64,000 nucleotides of DNA from Streptomyces sp. AC558_RSS880 (GCF_019049255.1 NZ_JAGMUJ010000150.1:248001-312000); one strand, 5' to 3'; counted from the first letter of the stretch, positions 24,676 to 33,756 are shown. Translations and numbers: made by a program. The notes: generated by a model from the letters alone, not told the origin.

Positions 24676-25898
24676 CCTCTGTCGTCCCCGCGCGTACGTC
24701 CGCCGAGCTGATCGGCGCGGAGGAGCCGGTCCTCGCGCACAACTACCACCCGCTGCCCGTGGTCGTCGCCCGCGCGGAGGGCGCGTGGGTGGAGGACGTG
24801 GAGGGCCGACGGTACCTCGACATGCTGGCCGGCTACTCGGCGCTCAACTTCGGCCACCGGCATCCGGCGCTGATCGAGGCGGCGCACCGCCAGCTGGACC
24901 GGCTCACGCTGACCTCGCGCGCGTTCCACAACGACCGGCTCGCGGAGTTCGCGGAGCGGCTGGCCGCGCTGACCGGTCTCGACATGGTGCTGCCCATGAA
25001 CACCGGCGCGGAGGCGGTGGAGAGCGGGATCAAGGTGGCCCGCAAGTGGGCCTACGACGTGAAGGGCGTCCCGGCCGACCGGGCGACGATCGTGGTGGCG
25101 GCGGACAACTTCCACGGCCGTACGACGACGATCGTGAGCTTCTCGACGGACGAGGTGGCGCGGGCCGGGTTCGGGCCGTTCACCCCGGGCTTCCGGGTGG
25201 TGCCGTACAACGACCTGGCGGCGCTGGAGGCGGCGGTCGACGAGACGACGGCGGCGGTGCTGATCGAACCGATCCAGGGCGAGGCGGGCGTGATCGTCCC
25301 GGACGACGGTTACCTGGCGGGCGTGCGGGAGCTGACGCGCCGCGCGGGGTGCCTGTTCGTCGCCGACGAGATCCAGTCGGGTCTGGGCCGCACCGGCCGC
25401 ACGCTCGCCGTGGAGCACGAGTCGGTCGTCCCGGACGTGGTGCTGCTCGGCAAGGCGCTGGGCGGCGGCATCGTCCCGGTGTCGGCGGTGGTGGCCCGGC
25501 GGGAGGTGCTTCAGGTGCTCCGTCCGGGTGAGCACGGGTCGACCTTCGGCGGCAATCCGCTGGCCGCGGCGGTCGGTACGGCCGTGGTGGAGCTGCTGGA
25601 GACGGGCGAGTTCCAGCGCCGGGCGACGGAACTGGGCGGGATCCTGCGCGAGGGCCTGGAGACGCTCGTCGGCAAGGGTGTCGTCGGGTTCCGCTCCCGC
25701 GGTCTGTGGGCGGGCGTGGACGTCGACCCGGCGCTCGGCACCGGCCGCGAGGTCAGCGAGCGCCTGATGCGGGAGGGCGTCCTGGTCAAGGACACCCACG
25801 GCTCCACCATCCGCCTGGCCCCGCCGCTGACCGTCACCGCGGAGGAACTCCAGGGCGCCCTGCACACCCTGGAGAAGGTCCTGGCCCGGCAGGTCTGA
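24672..25898 (+). CDS. rocD: Ornithine aminotransferase
   Basis: A 408-residue class III PLP aminotransferase converting ornithine and 2-oxoglutarate to glutamate semialdehyde and glutamate. Characteristic segments are MNTGAEAVESGIKVARKWAY, FVADEIQSGLGRTG and the PLP-binding lysine in LLGKALGGG. The start overlaps the ddaH stop by 4 bp. A perfect 16-bp terminator hairpin lies directly after the stop. Confidence 0.94.
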   Translation: MTSVVPARTSAELIGAEEPVLAHNYHPLPVVVARAEGAWVEDVEGRRYLDMLAGYSALNFGHRHPALIEAAHRQLDRLTLTSRAFHNDRLAEFAERLAALTGLDMVLPMNTGAEAVESGIKVARKWAYDVKGVPADRATIVVAADNFHGRTTTIVSFSTDEVARAGFGPFTPGFRVVPYNDLAALEAAVDETTAAVLIEPIQGEAGVIVPDDGYLAGVRELTRRAGCLFVADEIQSGLGRTGRTLAVEHESVVPDVVLLGKALGGGIVPVSAVVARREVLQVLRPGEHGSTFGGNPLAAAVGTAVVELLETGEFQRRATELGGILREGLETLVGKGVVGFRSRGLWAGVDVDPALGTGREVSERLMREGVLVKDTHGSTIRLAPPLTVTAEELQGALHTLEKVLARQV

Positions 25899-25904
25899 GC
25901 CGCT

Positions 25905-25939
25905 GCCGTCCCCCCGCCGGGCCCCGGCGGGGGGACGGC
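25905..25939 (+). terminator. Strong terminator after ddaH-rocD
   Basis: Perfect inverted repeat with 16-bp arms (25905-25920 and 25924-25939) and a 3-nt loop, just 6 nt after the rocD stop. No T-tract. Confidence 0.88.
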
Positions 25940-26025
25940 CTATCCCAGAGAGCCCTCATCCCTCCCCAAGGGTGAAGATGGGGACAAGAGGGGGTAGACC
26001 ACTCTCAGCGACAGAGAGGTCGGCC

Positions 26026-28476
26026 GTGGGCGGACACAAGGAGCAGGACGTTGCCCGGCAGGGGTTCGATGTGGCCGACGCCGTTCCCCTGTTGCTCGAT
26101 CCGCACGGCATGGTGTCGAGCTGGACCGCCGGGGCCGAGCGGCTGCTGGGGTACCGCGCCTCCGAGGCCGTGGGCCGCAAGTTCGCCGAGCTGCTGATCC
26201 CCGAGGACGCCGAGCGGGTGCCGGACCTGGTCGAGCGGTGCCGCTCGGACGGCGACTGGGCGGGGCTGTTGACCGCCCGGCACCGGGACGGGCGGCCGGT
26301 CGCGGTGATGGTGCGGATCACGCCGACGGTGGAGCCGCGGGGCCGTTCGTCGCTGCTGGTGCTGCTGTCGGAACTGGCCGGCGCGGCCGGCTGGGACATG
26401 AGCCGCGCCGTGCTGGAGCAGGTGGTCACCGGTACGTCGATCGGCATCGCGATCGTGGACACGGAGCTGCGCTTCGTGTGGTCCAACGCCGCGCTCGAAC
26501 AGTTCGGCGGCGGACCGGCCGAGCAGCGCCTGGGACTGCGGTTCGCGGACATCCAGCCGGGAATGAACTCCGAGGCCGTCGAGACGCAGATGCGGCACGT
26601 GCTGGCCACCGGGGAACAGGTGGTCGGCTACGAGATCGTCGGCCGGGCCCGCTCGGCACCGCTGCGCGAGACCGCGCACGTGCTGTCGTTCACCCGCCTC
26701 GACGACGCCCGGGGCCGTCCGATGGGCGTGTACTACACCGTCGTGGACGTCACCGAGCGGCACCGCGCCCGCCAGCGCCTCGCCCTGCTCGACCGGGCCG
26801 GCGAGCACATCGGCCGCACCCTGGACATCCTGCGCACCGCGCAGGAGCTGGCGGACGTGGCCGTGCCGGAGCTCGCGGAGTTCGTCATCGTGGACCTGCT
26901 GGAGACGGTGCTGCGCGGCGCCGAGCTCCCGCCCGGCCCGCTCACCGGTTCCGACCGGGTGCCGCTGCTCCGCGCGGGCCACCGGTCGGTGTACGAGGAC
27001 CTGCCGCGGACGGTCGTGGAGACCGGGGCGGTCGTGTCGTACCCGGCGGGTTCCCCGCCGGTGCGCTGTCTGGCCACGGGCCGGTCCTGGCGTCAGGAGC
27101 AGCTCGACCCGCTCGCCCCGGAGTGGGCCGCGACGCCGGGCGGCCGGGAGTCCACCTTCCTGGAGCTCGGCCTGCAGAGCGCGATGATCGTCCCGGTCCG
27201 GGCCCGGGGCGTCACCCTGGGCGTCACCACGTTCTTCCGCCGCCGCCGGCAGAACCCCTTCGACGAGGACGACCTCCACCTGGCCGAGGACCTCGTCTCC
27301 CGCGCCGCCGTCTGTGTGGACAACGCCCGGCGCTACACCCGCGAGCGGGACGCCGCGCTGGTCCTGCAGCGCAGTCTGCTGCCCCGGCGGCTGCCCGAGC
27401 AGGACGCCGTGGAGGTGTCCGCCTGCTACCGCCCGGCCGACGAGCTGACCGGTCTGGGCGGCGACTGGTACGACCTGATCCCGTTGTCCGGCGCCCGTGT
27501 CGCCCTGGTCGTCGGCGAGGCGCCGGGGCACGGCATCGGCGCCGCCGCGGCCATGGGGCGGCTGCGCACCGCCGTACGGACGCTGGCCGCGATCGATCTG
27601 CCGCCCGAGGAGGTGCTCGCCCATCTGGACGACCTGGCGTCCCGGCTGGCGCGGGACGAGGGCGACGGGGAGTCCGGGGACTTCCCCGGCCGGTCCGTCG
27701 GGTCCGGCTGTCTGTACGTCGTCTACGACCCGGTGGACGGGCAGTGCACGATGGCGGCCGCCGGCCATCCCGCGCCCGCCGTGGTGGCACCCGACGGCAC
27801 GGTCACCTTCGTCGACCTCCCGCAGGGACCGGCGCTCGGTGTGGGCGGCCCGCCGTTCGAGGCGGTGCAGCTGAGCCTGGCCGAGGGCAGCACGCTCGCC
27901 CTGCACACGGACGGTCTGCTGACCGGCGGGAGGCCCTCGCCCGACAGGACGGACCGCGAACGGCTGCGGCAGGCACTGCGGGACGCCGCGACCGCGCTCG
28001 AGCCGAGCTGCCGCGCGGTGGTCGACATGCTGGTCCCGGCCCGGCCGTACGACGACGTGGCCCTGCTGATGGCCCGTACCAGGCGTCTCGACCCCGGACG
28101 GATCGCGGTCTGGGACCTGCCGGCGGATCCGGCGGTCGTGGCCGAGGCCCGCAGGACCAGCACCCGGCAGCTGGCCAGCTGGGGGCTGGACGACCTGGTC
28201 TTCACCACGGAGCTGGTCGTCAGCGAACTGGTCACCAACGCCATACGGCACGCCGGCGGCCCCGTGCGGCTGCGGCTGATCCGCGAGCGGGCGCTGGTGT
28301 GCGAGGTGTTCGACGGCGGCGCCACCGCACCCCATCTGCGGCATCCCCGCGCGATGGACGAGGGCGGGCGCGGGCTGCTGCTGGTCTCCCAGCTGGCCCA
28401 GCGCTGGGGCACCCGGTTCGTTCCCGACGGGAAGATCATCTGGGCGGAGCAGTCGCTGACCGCGCCGCCGGAGTGA
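26026..28476 (+). CDS. PAS-PAS-GAF SpoIIE phosphatase with C-terminal anti-sigma ATPase domain
   Basis: An 816-residue multidomain signalling protein: PAS (about 15-110), PAS (about 130-245), GAF (about 265-430), PP2C/SpoIIE phosphatase (about 450-660, with GGDWYDLIPL and APGHGIGAAAAMGRL), and a HATPase_c/RsbW-like domain (about 690-810, with ELVVSELVTNAIRHA and DEGGRGLLLVSQL). Such proteins both dephosphorylate anti-anti-sigma factors and may phosphorylate them. No membrane helices. GTG at 26026 is chosen for the GAGAGG upstream. A second SpoIIE protein follows immediately. Confidence 0.9.
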   Translation: MGGHKEQDVARQGFDVADAVPLLLDPHGMVSSWTAGAERLLGYRASEAVGRKFAELLIPEDAERVPDLVERCRSDGDWAGLLTARHRDGRPVAVMVRITPTVEPRGRSSLLVLLSELAGAAGWDMSRAVLEQVVTGTSIGIAIVDTELRFVWSNAALEQFGGGPAEQRLGLRFADIQPGMNSEAVETQMRHVLATGEQVVGYEIVGRARSAPLRETAHVLSFTRLDDARGRPMGVYYTVVDVTERHRARQRLALLDRAGEHIGRTLDILRTAQELADVAVPELAEFVIVDLLETVLRGAELPPGPLTGSDRVPLLRAGHRSVYEDLPRTVVETGAVVSYPAGSPPVRCLATGRSWRQEQLDPLAPEWAATPGGRESTFLELGLQSAMIVPVRARGVTLGVTTFFRRRRQNPFDEDDLHLAEDLVSRAAVCVDNARRYTRERDAALVLQRSLLPRRLPEQDAVEVSACYRPADELTGLGGDWYDLIPLSGARVALVVGEAPGHGIGAAAAMGRLRTAVRTLAAIDLPPEEVLAHLDDLASRLARDEGDGESGDFPGRSVGSGCLYVVYDPVDGQCTMAAAGHPAPAVVAPDGTVTFVDLPQGPALGVGGPPFEAVQLSLAEGSTLALHTDGLLTGGRPSPDRTDRERLRQALRDAATALEPSCRAVVDMLVPARPYDDVALLMARTRRLDPGRIAVWDLPADPAVVAEARRTSTRQLASWGLDDLVFTTELVVSELVTNAIRHAGGPVRLRLIRERALVCEVFDGGATAPHLRHPRAMDEGGRGLLLVSQLAQRWGTRFVPDGKIIWAEQSLTAPPE

Positions 28477-28487
28477 GGCGATGGCCC

Positions 28488-29717
28488 ATGGCGGAGGCGT
28501 CGATCGACTACGCGGCGGTCTACCAGGCTCTGCCCGGCATGGTGGCGCTGCTGACCCCGGACCTGGTGTACGCGGACGTCAACGAGGCGTTCGTCCGCGG
28601 GACCGGGCGCTCCCGCGAGACCGTGGTGGGCCGCTTCCTGTTCGACGTGTTCCCGGAGAACCCGAACGACCCGGAGGCCAAGGGCGCGCACCTCCTGCGC
28701 ACCTCGCTGCTGCGGGTCCTGTCCACGGGGGAGCGCGACACCATGGCCGTGCAGCGCTACGACGTGGAGACCCCGGAGTACTCCGGGGTGTGGGAGGAAC
28801 GCTACTGGAGCCCGGTGAACGCTCCGGTGCTCGGCCCCGACGGACAGGTCGCGCTGATCGTGCACCGGGTCGAGGAGGTCACCGAGCTGATCCGGGTCCA
28901 GGGCGGCGCGGGTGACGGCCGGGGGCGGATGCTGGAGACCGAGCTGTACGCACGCGCCCGTGAACTGCAGGAACTCAACAACCGGCTGCGCCAGGCGCAC
29001 GCCCGGGAGCGCGAGGTGGCCCTGGCGCTGCAGGAGGCGATGCTGCCCGCCCGCCGGCAGATCGGCCACCGCCGGGCCGCGGTGCGCTACCGGCCGGCGG
29101 TGGGCGCGCTCAACGTCTGCGGGGACTGGTACGACCTGGTCGACCTGGTGGGCGGACACCGTATCGGCGTGTCCGTGGGCGACGTGGTGGGGCACGGGCT
29201 GGCGGCGGCCGGGGTGATGGGCCAGCTGCGCAGCGCGCTGACGGCCGCCTCCCGGGTGGCGGACGGGCCCGCGCAGGCGCTGAACGTGGTGGGCCGCTAC
29301 GCCCACGTGGTGGACGGCGCCGAGTCCGCGACCGCGGTGACCACCTTCATCGACTTCGACCGGCACACCATCACCTACAGCAGCGCCGGCCATCCGCCGC
29401 CCGTGCTGCTCCATCGCGACGGACGCGTGGAGTTCCTCGACCGGGCCACCGATCCGCCGCTCGACGCCCAGCCCGATCCGACGCCGAGGACGGAGGCGAC
29501 GACCCGGTTCGTGCCGGGGGCGACCCTGGTGCTCTACACCGACGGGCTGGTCGAACGGCGCCGGGAGGACATCGACACGGGGCTGCTGCGGCTCGCCGAG
29601 GCCCTGCGCCGCCACCGGACGCAGGATCCCGAGACGCTCGCGGACACCGTGCTGCTGGAGCTGCTGCCGCCGGGCGGCGCCACCGACGACACGGCACTGG
29701 TCGTCGTACGGCTGTGA
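28488..29717 (+). CDS. PAS-SpoIIE phosphatase
   Basis: A 409-residue protein with an N-terminal PAS domain (LTPDLVYADVNEAFVRGTGR), a short coiled-coil linker (ARARELQELNNRLRQAHA) and a PP2C/SpoIIE phosphatase domain (CGDWYDLVDLVGG, VGDVVGHGLAAAGVMGQL, GATDDTALVVVRL). Soluble. The ATG is 12 nt after the previous stop; an in-frame GTG at 28473 would overlap that stop (GTGA) and couple translation. The two tandem phosphatases probably act in the same partner-switching pathway. Confidence 0.9.
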   Translation: MAEASIDYAAVYQALPGMVALLTPDLVYADVNEAFVRGTGRSRETVVGRFLFDVFPENPNDPEAKGAHLLRTSLLRVLSTGERDTMAVQRYDVETPEYSGVWEERYWSPVNAPVLGPDGQVALIVHRVEEVTELIRVQGGAGDGRGRMLETELYARARELQELNNRLRQAHAREREVALALQEAMLPARRQIGHRRAAVRYRPAVGALNVCGDWYDLVDLVGGHRIGVSVGDVVGHGLAAAGVMGQLRSALTAASRVADGPAQALNVVGRYAHVVDGAESATAVTTFIDFDRHTITYSSAGHPPPVLLHRDGRVEFLDRATDPPLDAQPDPTPRTEATTRFVPGATLVLYTDGLVERRREDIDTGLLRLAEALRRHRTQDPETLADTVLLELLPPGGATDDTALVVVRL

Positions 29718-29736
29718 CCGGTGGGTCCGGGGCGGG

Positions 29737-30192
29737 TCAGGAGCCGGTGCGCTCCCGGTCGAGGAGCGCCGTGCGTTCCACGTTGCGCCGGTCCTGCGGG
29801 TCGTCGCTGGGCGCGCCGGCGAACCAGGCGTCGAGGATCTCCGTCAGCAGCGGCCCGGACGTCAGCCGCAGGCTGAGCGCCAGCACGTTGGCGTCGTTCC
29901 AGCGGCGCGCGCCGTCCGCCGTGTAGGCGTCGGTGCACAGGGCGGCCCGGACGCCGGGCACCTTGTTCGCGGCGATCGAGGCACCGGTGCCGGTCCAGCA
30001 GCACACCACCGCCTGGTCGGCCGTGCCGACGGCGACCTCACGGGCCGCCGCCTCGGAGCAGACGGCCCACTGCGGGTCGTCCCCGGGGCTCAGGGCGCCG
30101 TGCGCGCGTACCTCGTGGCCGCGCTCGCGGAGCTCGGCGAGGAGGGCGCGGGCCACGGGTTCGTCCATGTCGGAGGAGACGGAGATCCGCAT
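29737..30192 (-). CDS. RpiB/LacAB-family sugar-phosphate isomerase homologue
   Basis: A 151-residue protein of the RpiB/LacA/LacB family. The active-site stretch CCWTGTGASIAANKVPG retains the catalytic Cys, followed by RAALCTDAYTADGARRWNDAN. The usual His/Asp residues near the N-terminus of true RpiB (DHAG) are replaced by SSDMDEP, so the substrate may not be ribose 5-phosphate. Single gene, convergent with the SpoIIE pair. Confidence 0.82.
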   Translation of the reverse strand: MRISVSSDMDEPVARALLAELRERGHEVRAHGALSPGDDPQWAVCSEAAAREVAVGTADQAVVCCWTGTGASIAANKVPGVRAALCTDAYTADGARRWNDANVLALSLRLTSGPLLTEILDAWFAGAPSDDPQDRRNVERTALLDRERTGS

Positions 30193-30298
30193 GCGTCCGA
30201 GCCTACTCCCCCGCGACGCCCCCTGACGGGCACTCAACGCCCCGGCACGGCGCGTTCCGTCGCGTCGGACATGGTGCCGGGCCACGGCGCCCGGACCT

Positions 30299-30304
30299 AG
30301 ACTG
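30299..30304 (+). promoter_or_regulatory. -10 element upstream of the acyltransferase gene
   Basis: TAGACT in the 181-bp divergent gap between the RpiB-like gene and the acyltransferase, 70 nt before the GTG start. The -35 is not clear and nothing else stands out in this gap. Confidence 0.3.
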
Positions 30305-30373
30305 GCACCCCACGACGTGCCGGATGGCCTGCCGGGATGCGGCGGCACCGCCCGTCCGCCGGAGTCGAGGAGC

Positions 30374-31105
30374 GTGTCCTTGTTCTACCACCTGCTCAAG
30401 TACGTGCTGCTGGGCCCGCTGCTGCGTCTGCTCTTCCGGCCGCGAATAGAGGGCCTCGAGCACGTGCCGTCGTCCGGCGCCGCCATCGTCGCGGGGAACC
30501 ACCTGTCGTTCTCGGACCACTTCCTGATGCCGGCCGTGCTCAAGCGGCGCATCACCTTCCTCGCCAAGGCCGAGTACTTCACCGGTCCCGGCCTCAAGGG
30601 CCGGCTGACGGCGTTCTTCTTCCACAGCGCGGGACAGATCCCCGTCGACCGCTCCGGCAAGGAGGCCGGGCAGGCCGCCATCCGGGAGGGCCTCGGCGTG
30701 CTGGACAAGGGGGAACTGCTCGGCATCTACCCGGAGGGCACGCGCTCGCACGACGGGCGCCTCTACAAGGGCAAGGTCGGCGTCGCGGTGATGGCCCTCA
30801 AGGCGGGCGTCCCGGTGATTCCCTGCGCGATGATCGGCACCTTCGAGGCCCAGCCGCCCGGAAAGAAGATCCCCCGCATCCACCCGGTGGTGATCCGCTT
30901 CGGCAAGCCGCTGGACTTCTCGCGCTACGCGGGGATGGAGAACGAGAAGGCGGTCCTGCGCGCCGCCACCGACGAGATCATGTACGCCATCCTCACCCTG
31001 TCCGAGCAGGAGTACGTCGACCAGTACGCGGCCGTCGCCAAGGCGGAGGACGCCGAGCGCAGGGCGGAGGACAGGCGCCGCTTCCCGCGCATGCCGCTGA
31101 ACTGA
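30374..31105 (+). CDS. 1-acyl-sn-glycerol-3-phosphate acyltransferase
   Basis: A 243-residue PlsC-type acyltransferase converting lysophosphatidate to phosphatidate at the membrane. The HX4D motif is in GNHLSFSDHFLMP, and the substrate motif is LGIYPEGTRSHDG. N-terminal hydrophobic segment FYHLLKYVLLGPLLRLLF. GTG start with GGAG upstream. A perfect 14-bp hairpin follows, shared with the convergent aminopeptidase gene. Confidence 0.92.
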   Translation: MSLFYHLLKYVLLGPLLRLLFRPRIEGLEHVPSSGAAIVAGNHLSFSDHFLMPAVLKRRITFLAKAEYFTGPGLKGRLTAFFFHSAGQIPVDRSGKEAGQAAIREGLGVLDKGELLGIYPEGTRSHDGRLYKGKVGVAVMALKAGVPVIPCAMIGTFEAQPPGKKIPRIHPVVIRFGKPLDFSRYAGMENEKAVLRAATDEIMYAILTLSEQEYVDQYAAVAKAEDAERRAEDRRRFPRMPLN

Positions 31106-31124
31106 TGCTCCCGCGCACACGGGT

Positions 31125-31156
31125 GAGGGGCGGCCGGAGAGTTCCGGCCGCCCCTC
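31125..31156. terminator. Bidirectional terminator
   Basis: Perfect 14-bp inverted repeat (31125-31138 and 31143-31156) with a 4-nt loop, between the convergent acyltransferase and aminopeptidase genes. Confidence 0.88.
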
Positions 31157-31175
31157 GTGCCGTACGGCGTGAGCG

Positions 31176-32777
31176 CTACGGCTTCGGTGTGGCGTGGGGT
31201 GCGCAGGTCACGTCGGACCGGTCCACCTCGCCGGTGAGCAGGTAGGTGTCCACCCGGTCGTTGACGCAGGGGTTGACCAGGCCGGTGACACCGTGGGATC
31301 CGGCGTTCTTCTCGGTGATGAGGCGGGACCCCTTGAGCCGCTGGTGCAGTTCGACGGCGCCCGCGTACGGGGTGGCCGCGTCGCGCTCGGACTGGACGAT
31401 CAGTACCGGCGGCAGGCCCTTGCCGGACGTGACGTCCACGGGCGTCCGCTGCTTGACCGGCCAGGTGGCGCAGGGCAGGTTCATCCAGGCGTTGGCCCAG
31501 GTCATGAACGGATGGTCCCGGTGCAGCCGGGTGTTGTCGCGGTCCCACTTGCGCCAACTGGTGGGCCACTTGGCGTCGGTGCACTCCACGGCCGTGTAGA
31601 CGGCGTTGCCGTTCTCCGAGGCCGCGTTGCCCGCCGTGTCGGAGAGGTCGGGGGCGGCGGCGTCGACGAGCGCCTGGGTGTCGCCGGCGACGTACCGGCT
31701 GAAGACGGCCGCCGTGGGCGCCCACGCCGAGTCGTAGTACGGGGCGCTCTGGAAGAAGGAGATCAGCTCGGCCGGGCCGACGACGCCACCGAGGGGGTTC
31801 CTCTCGGCGGTGGCGCGCAGTTCGAGCCACCGCTCCTGGACCTCGGCGCGGGTGTCTCCGAGGTGGTAGGTCGCGTCGTTCTTCGCGACCCAGTCCTGCC
31901 AGTCCTTCCAGCGGCCCTCGAAGGCGACGTCCTGGTCCAGGTTGGCCTGGTACCAGATCTTGTCGCGGGAGGGGTTGACGACGCTGTCGACGACCATGCG
32001 GCGGACGTGGCCCGGGAAGAGGGTGGCGTAGACGGCGCCGAGGTAGGTGCCGTAGGAGACGCCGAGGAAGTTGAGCTTCTTCTCGCCGAGGGCGGCGCGG
32101 ATGACGTCGAGGTCGCGAGCGGTGTTCGGCGTGGTCATGTGCGGCAGCATCTCGCCGCTGCGCTCGTAACAGCCCTCGGCGTACGCGCGGGCGAGCTCGC
32201 GCTGGGCCCGCTTGTCGGCCTCGGAGCGGGGCACCGGGTCCATCTTGGGCGCCTTGACGAACTCCTGTGGGTCGGCGCAGGAGATGGGCGCGGACTTGCC
32301 GACGCCGCGCGGGTCGAAGCCCACGAAGTCGTACGCCCTGGCCGTGTCGGCCCAGACCGGGTTCTTGGCGGTGACCCGGGCCGGGAAGCGCAGACCGGAA
32401 CCTCCGGGACCACCCGGGTTGTACAGGAGCGCGCCCTGGCGTTCGCTCCTGGTGCCGGTGTTGCCGATGCGGTCGACGGCGAGCTTGATCTGCTTGCCGT
32501 ACGGCTTGGCGTAGTCCATCGGCACCGAGACCCAGCCGCACTGGATCGGCTCGGGCAGGTTCCAGTCGGCGGGGCAGTCCTGCCAGTCGATGCCGGTCTC
32601 CGCGGCCCGGGCGGCGGCGATCGCCACGCCCCTGGCCTCGCGGTCCTTGCCGTGGTGGGTGTCCGCCGTCGCGCTCGCCGTGGGTGCCGCGACGGCGCCG
32701 GCTATGAGCGTCGCCGTGACGAGCACTCCGGCCGAACCGCGCGCGGCAGCCCGCCTCTTCGGTCCGCTGTCCCTCAA
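31176..32777 (-). CDS. Secreted tripeptidyl aminopeptidase (S33 alpha/beta hydrolase)
   Basis: A 533-residue exported protease. The N-terminal signal peptide (to about residue 38, ending ASATAD) is followed by an alpha/beta hydrolase fold with GALLYNPGGPGGSG (oxyanion region), the nucleophile Ser at about 241 in GVSYGTYLG and a C-terminal TAP-like domain carrying the Asp (QSERDAATPY) and His (NAGSHGVTGL). It probably removes N-terminal tripeptides from extracellular peptides. The start is a TTG at 32777, supported by GGGGAGG upstream. Confidence 0.9.
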   Translation of the reverse strand: MRDSGPKRRAAARGSAGVLVTATLIAGAVAAPTASATADTHHGKDREARGVAIAAARAAETGIDWQDCPADWNLPEPIQCGWVSVPMDYAKPYGKQIKLAVDRIGNTGTRSERQGALLYNPGGPGGSGLRFPARVTAKNPVWADTARAYDFVGFDPRGVGKSAPISCADPQEFVKAPKMDPVPRSEADKRAQRELARAYAEGCYERSGEMLPHMTTPNTARDLDVIRAALGEKKLNFLGVSYGTYLGAVYATLFPGHVRRMVVDSVVNPSRDKIWYQANLDQDVAFEGRWKDWQDWVAKNDATYHLGDTRAEVQERWLELRATAERNPLGGVVGPAELISFFQSAPYYDSAWAPTAAVFSRYVAGDTQALVDAAAPDLSDTAGNAASENGNAVYTAVECTDAKWPTSWRKWDRDNTRLHRDHPFMTWANAWMNLPCATWPVKQRTPVDVTSGKGLPPVLIVQSERDAATPYAGAVELHQRLKGSRLITEKNAGSHGVTGLVNPCVNDRVDTYLLTGEVDRSDVTCAPHATPKP

Positions 32778-32896
32778 GTGGGGCCTCCCCGTTCATCGTT
32801 GCGATGGGTACGGGGGATCCTCTCCGCTGTGAGGTCGCCGCGGACAGGGGCCGAGGCCGTTCTTTGCCAATCCGATAACCGGGCAAGGGAGTTCCG

Positions 32897-33038
32897 TCAA
32901 TCGGACACGGCCGCGAAGGAGGCGGGTGCCCCGTCGAGGAGGCGCCGCAGCCGCAGCGCGTCGGGCGCCACGGCGCTCACCAGGACGGCGGGCCGGCCGG
33001 GCGGCGCTTCGGGGACGTCGACCGGGCGGGCCCGGCCG
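32897..33038 (-). pseudogene. Possible remnant reading frame downstream of TetR gene
   Basis: In a frame different from the TetR gene, the minus strand reads GRPAVLVSAVAPDALRLRRL then DGAPASFAAVSD before a TGA at 32897-32899. Composition and codon choice look coding, but no start codon with a ribosome site is present and an in-frame stop lies within the end of the TetR gene. It could be the tail of a lost gene or chance in GC-rich DNA. Confidence 0.25.
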
Positions 33039-33668
33039 TCAGCCGCCGCATCCGGCCGGGCGCACCGTCATCAGTGCCCGCAGGCCGTCGGCCAGCGTCC
33101 GTTCGGAGGTTTCGCCGAAGAGGGCCATCTGGACGGCGAAGCCCTGCACGAGCGCGATCAACGCCCGCGCCGTGGCGTCGGCGTCGGCGTCGGCGTCCAT
33201 CAGGCCGGCGTCCTTGTAGCTCTCGACCATCCGCCCCCAGGCCATACGGACGTTCCGGTACCCCTCCCCCAGTACGGCCGCCAGCTCGGGACTGCGTGTG
33301 GTCTCGCTCCACACCTGGATCATCAGCCGCGGGAACATCCACTCACCGTCGTCCGACATCACCGGCCGGCGCTCCCGCATCTGAGCCAGGGTGCGCGGAA
33401 TGAGGATCTCGGGGGTCGGCGGCGGGCTCTCCAGGGCGGCCCCTTGGAAGATTTCGCGCACCGTGTCGAGCACTTCGGTCGCGATCGCGGCGATCAGCTC
33501 GTCCTTCCCGCGGAAGTACCGGTAGACGGCGCCCGCGGAGAGGTCCGCCTCCTTGAGGACGTCCTGCATCGAGGTGGCGTGGAAGCCGTTGCGGGCGAAG
33601 CAGGACGCGGCGCCGTCGAGGATCTGGCGGCGGCGGGCGTCGAGGTGTTCCTGGGATACGCGGGCCAT
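33039..33668 (-). CDS. TetR family transcriptional regulator
   Basis: A 209-residue TetR regulator with the HTH SMQDVLKEADLSAGAVYRYF at about 33-52. The ligand domain contains a DADADADA microrepeat (around residues 157-165) from a GTCGGC tandem. Divergent from the membrane protein gene at 33776. The 107-bp gap holds two copies of an 18-nt direct repeat, one near each promoter, so it probably represses both genes. Confidence 0.92.
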   Translation of the reverse strand: MARVSQEHLDARRRQILDGAASCFARNGFHATSMQDVLKEADLSAGAVYRYFRGKDELIAAIATEVLDTVREIFQGAALESPPPTPEILIPRTLAQMRERRPVMSDDGEWMFPRLMIQVWSETTRSPELAAVLGEGYRNVRMAWGRMVESYKDAGLMDADADADATARALIALVQGFAVQMALFGETSERTLADGLRALMTVRPAGCGG

Positions 33669-33680
33669 GGCCGCAATCTA

Positions 33681-33756
33681 AAACGAACATTCCTTCTTGA
33701 CAAGGAGCGGACGGAGCGGGACGGTGGCGGTGACAGAAAAACGAACGATCCTTCTT
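33681..33756. promoter_or_regulatory. Two operator copies between TetR and membrane protein genes
   Basis: AAACGAACATTCCTTCTT at 33681-33698 and AAACGAACGATCCTTCTT at 33739-33756 differ at only two positions. The core GAAN6TTC is a dyad; in the second copy GAACGATCCTTC is symmetric at 10 of 12 positions. One copy lies 13 bp from the TetR start and one 20 bp from the membrane protein start. Confidence 0.65.

Noticed and set aside
26238..28487. Open frame running from within the first SpoIIE gene into the second
   Set aside because: Only the part after 28488 has PAS-SpoIIE homology. The upstream part is low-complexity shadow, so there is no real fusion.
29737..30192. Calling the gene rpiB outright
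   Set aside because: The N-terminal active-site residues of ribose-5-phosphate isomerase B are not conserved, so only family membership is supported.
31176..32886. Longer alternative frame over the aminopeptidase gene
   Set aside because: It is Arg-rich shadow. The frame with signal peptide and GVSYGTYLG motif is the gene.
33150..33210. GTCGGC microsatellite as a possible CRISPR-like or regulatory repeat
   Set aside because: It is an in-frame coding microrepeat (Asp-Ala) within the TetR gene.
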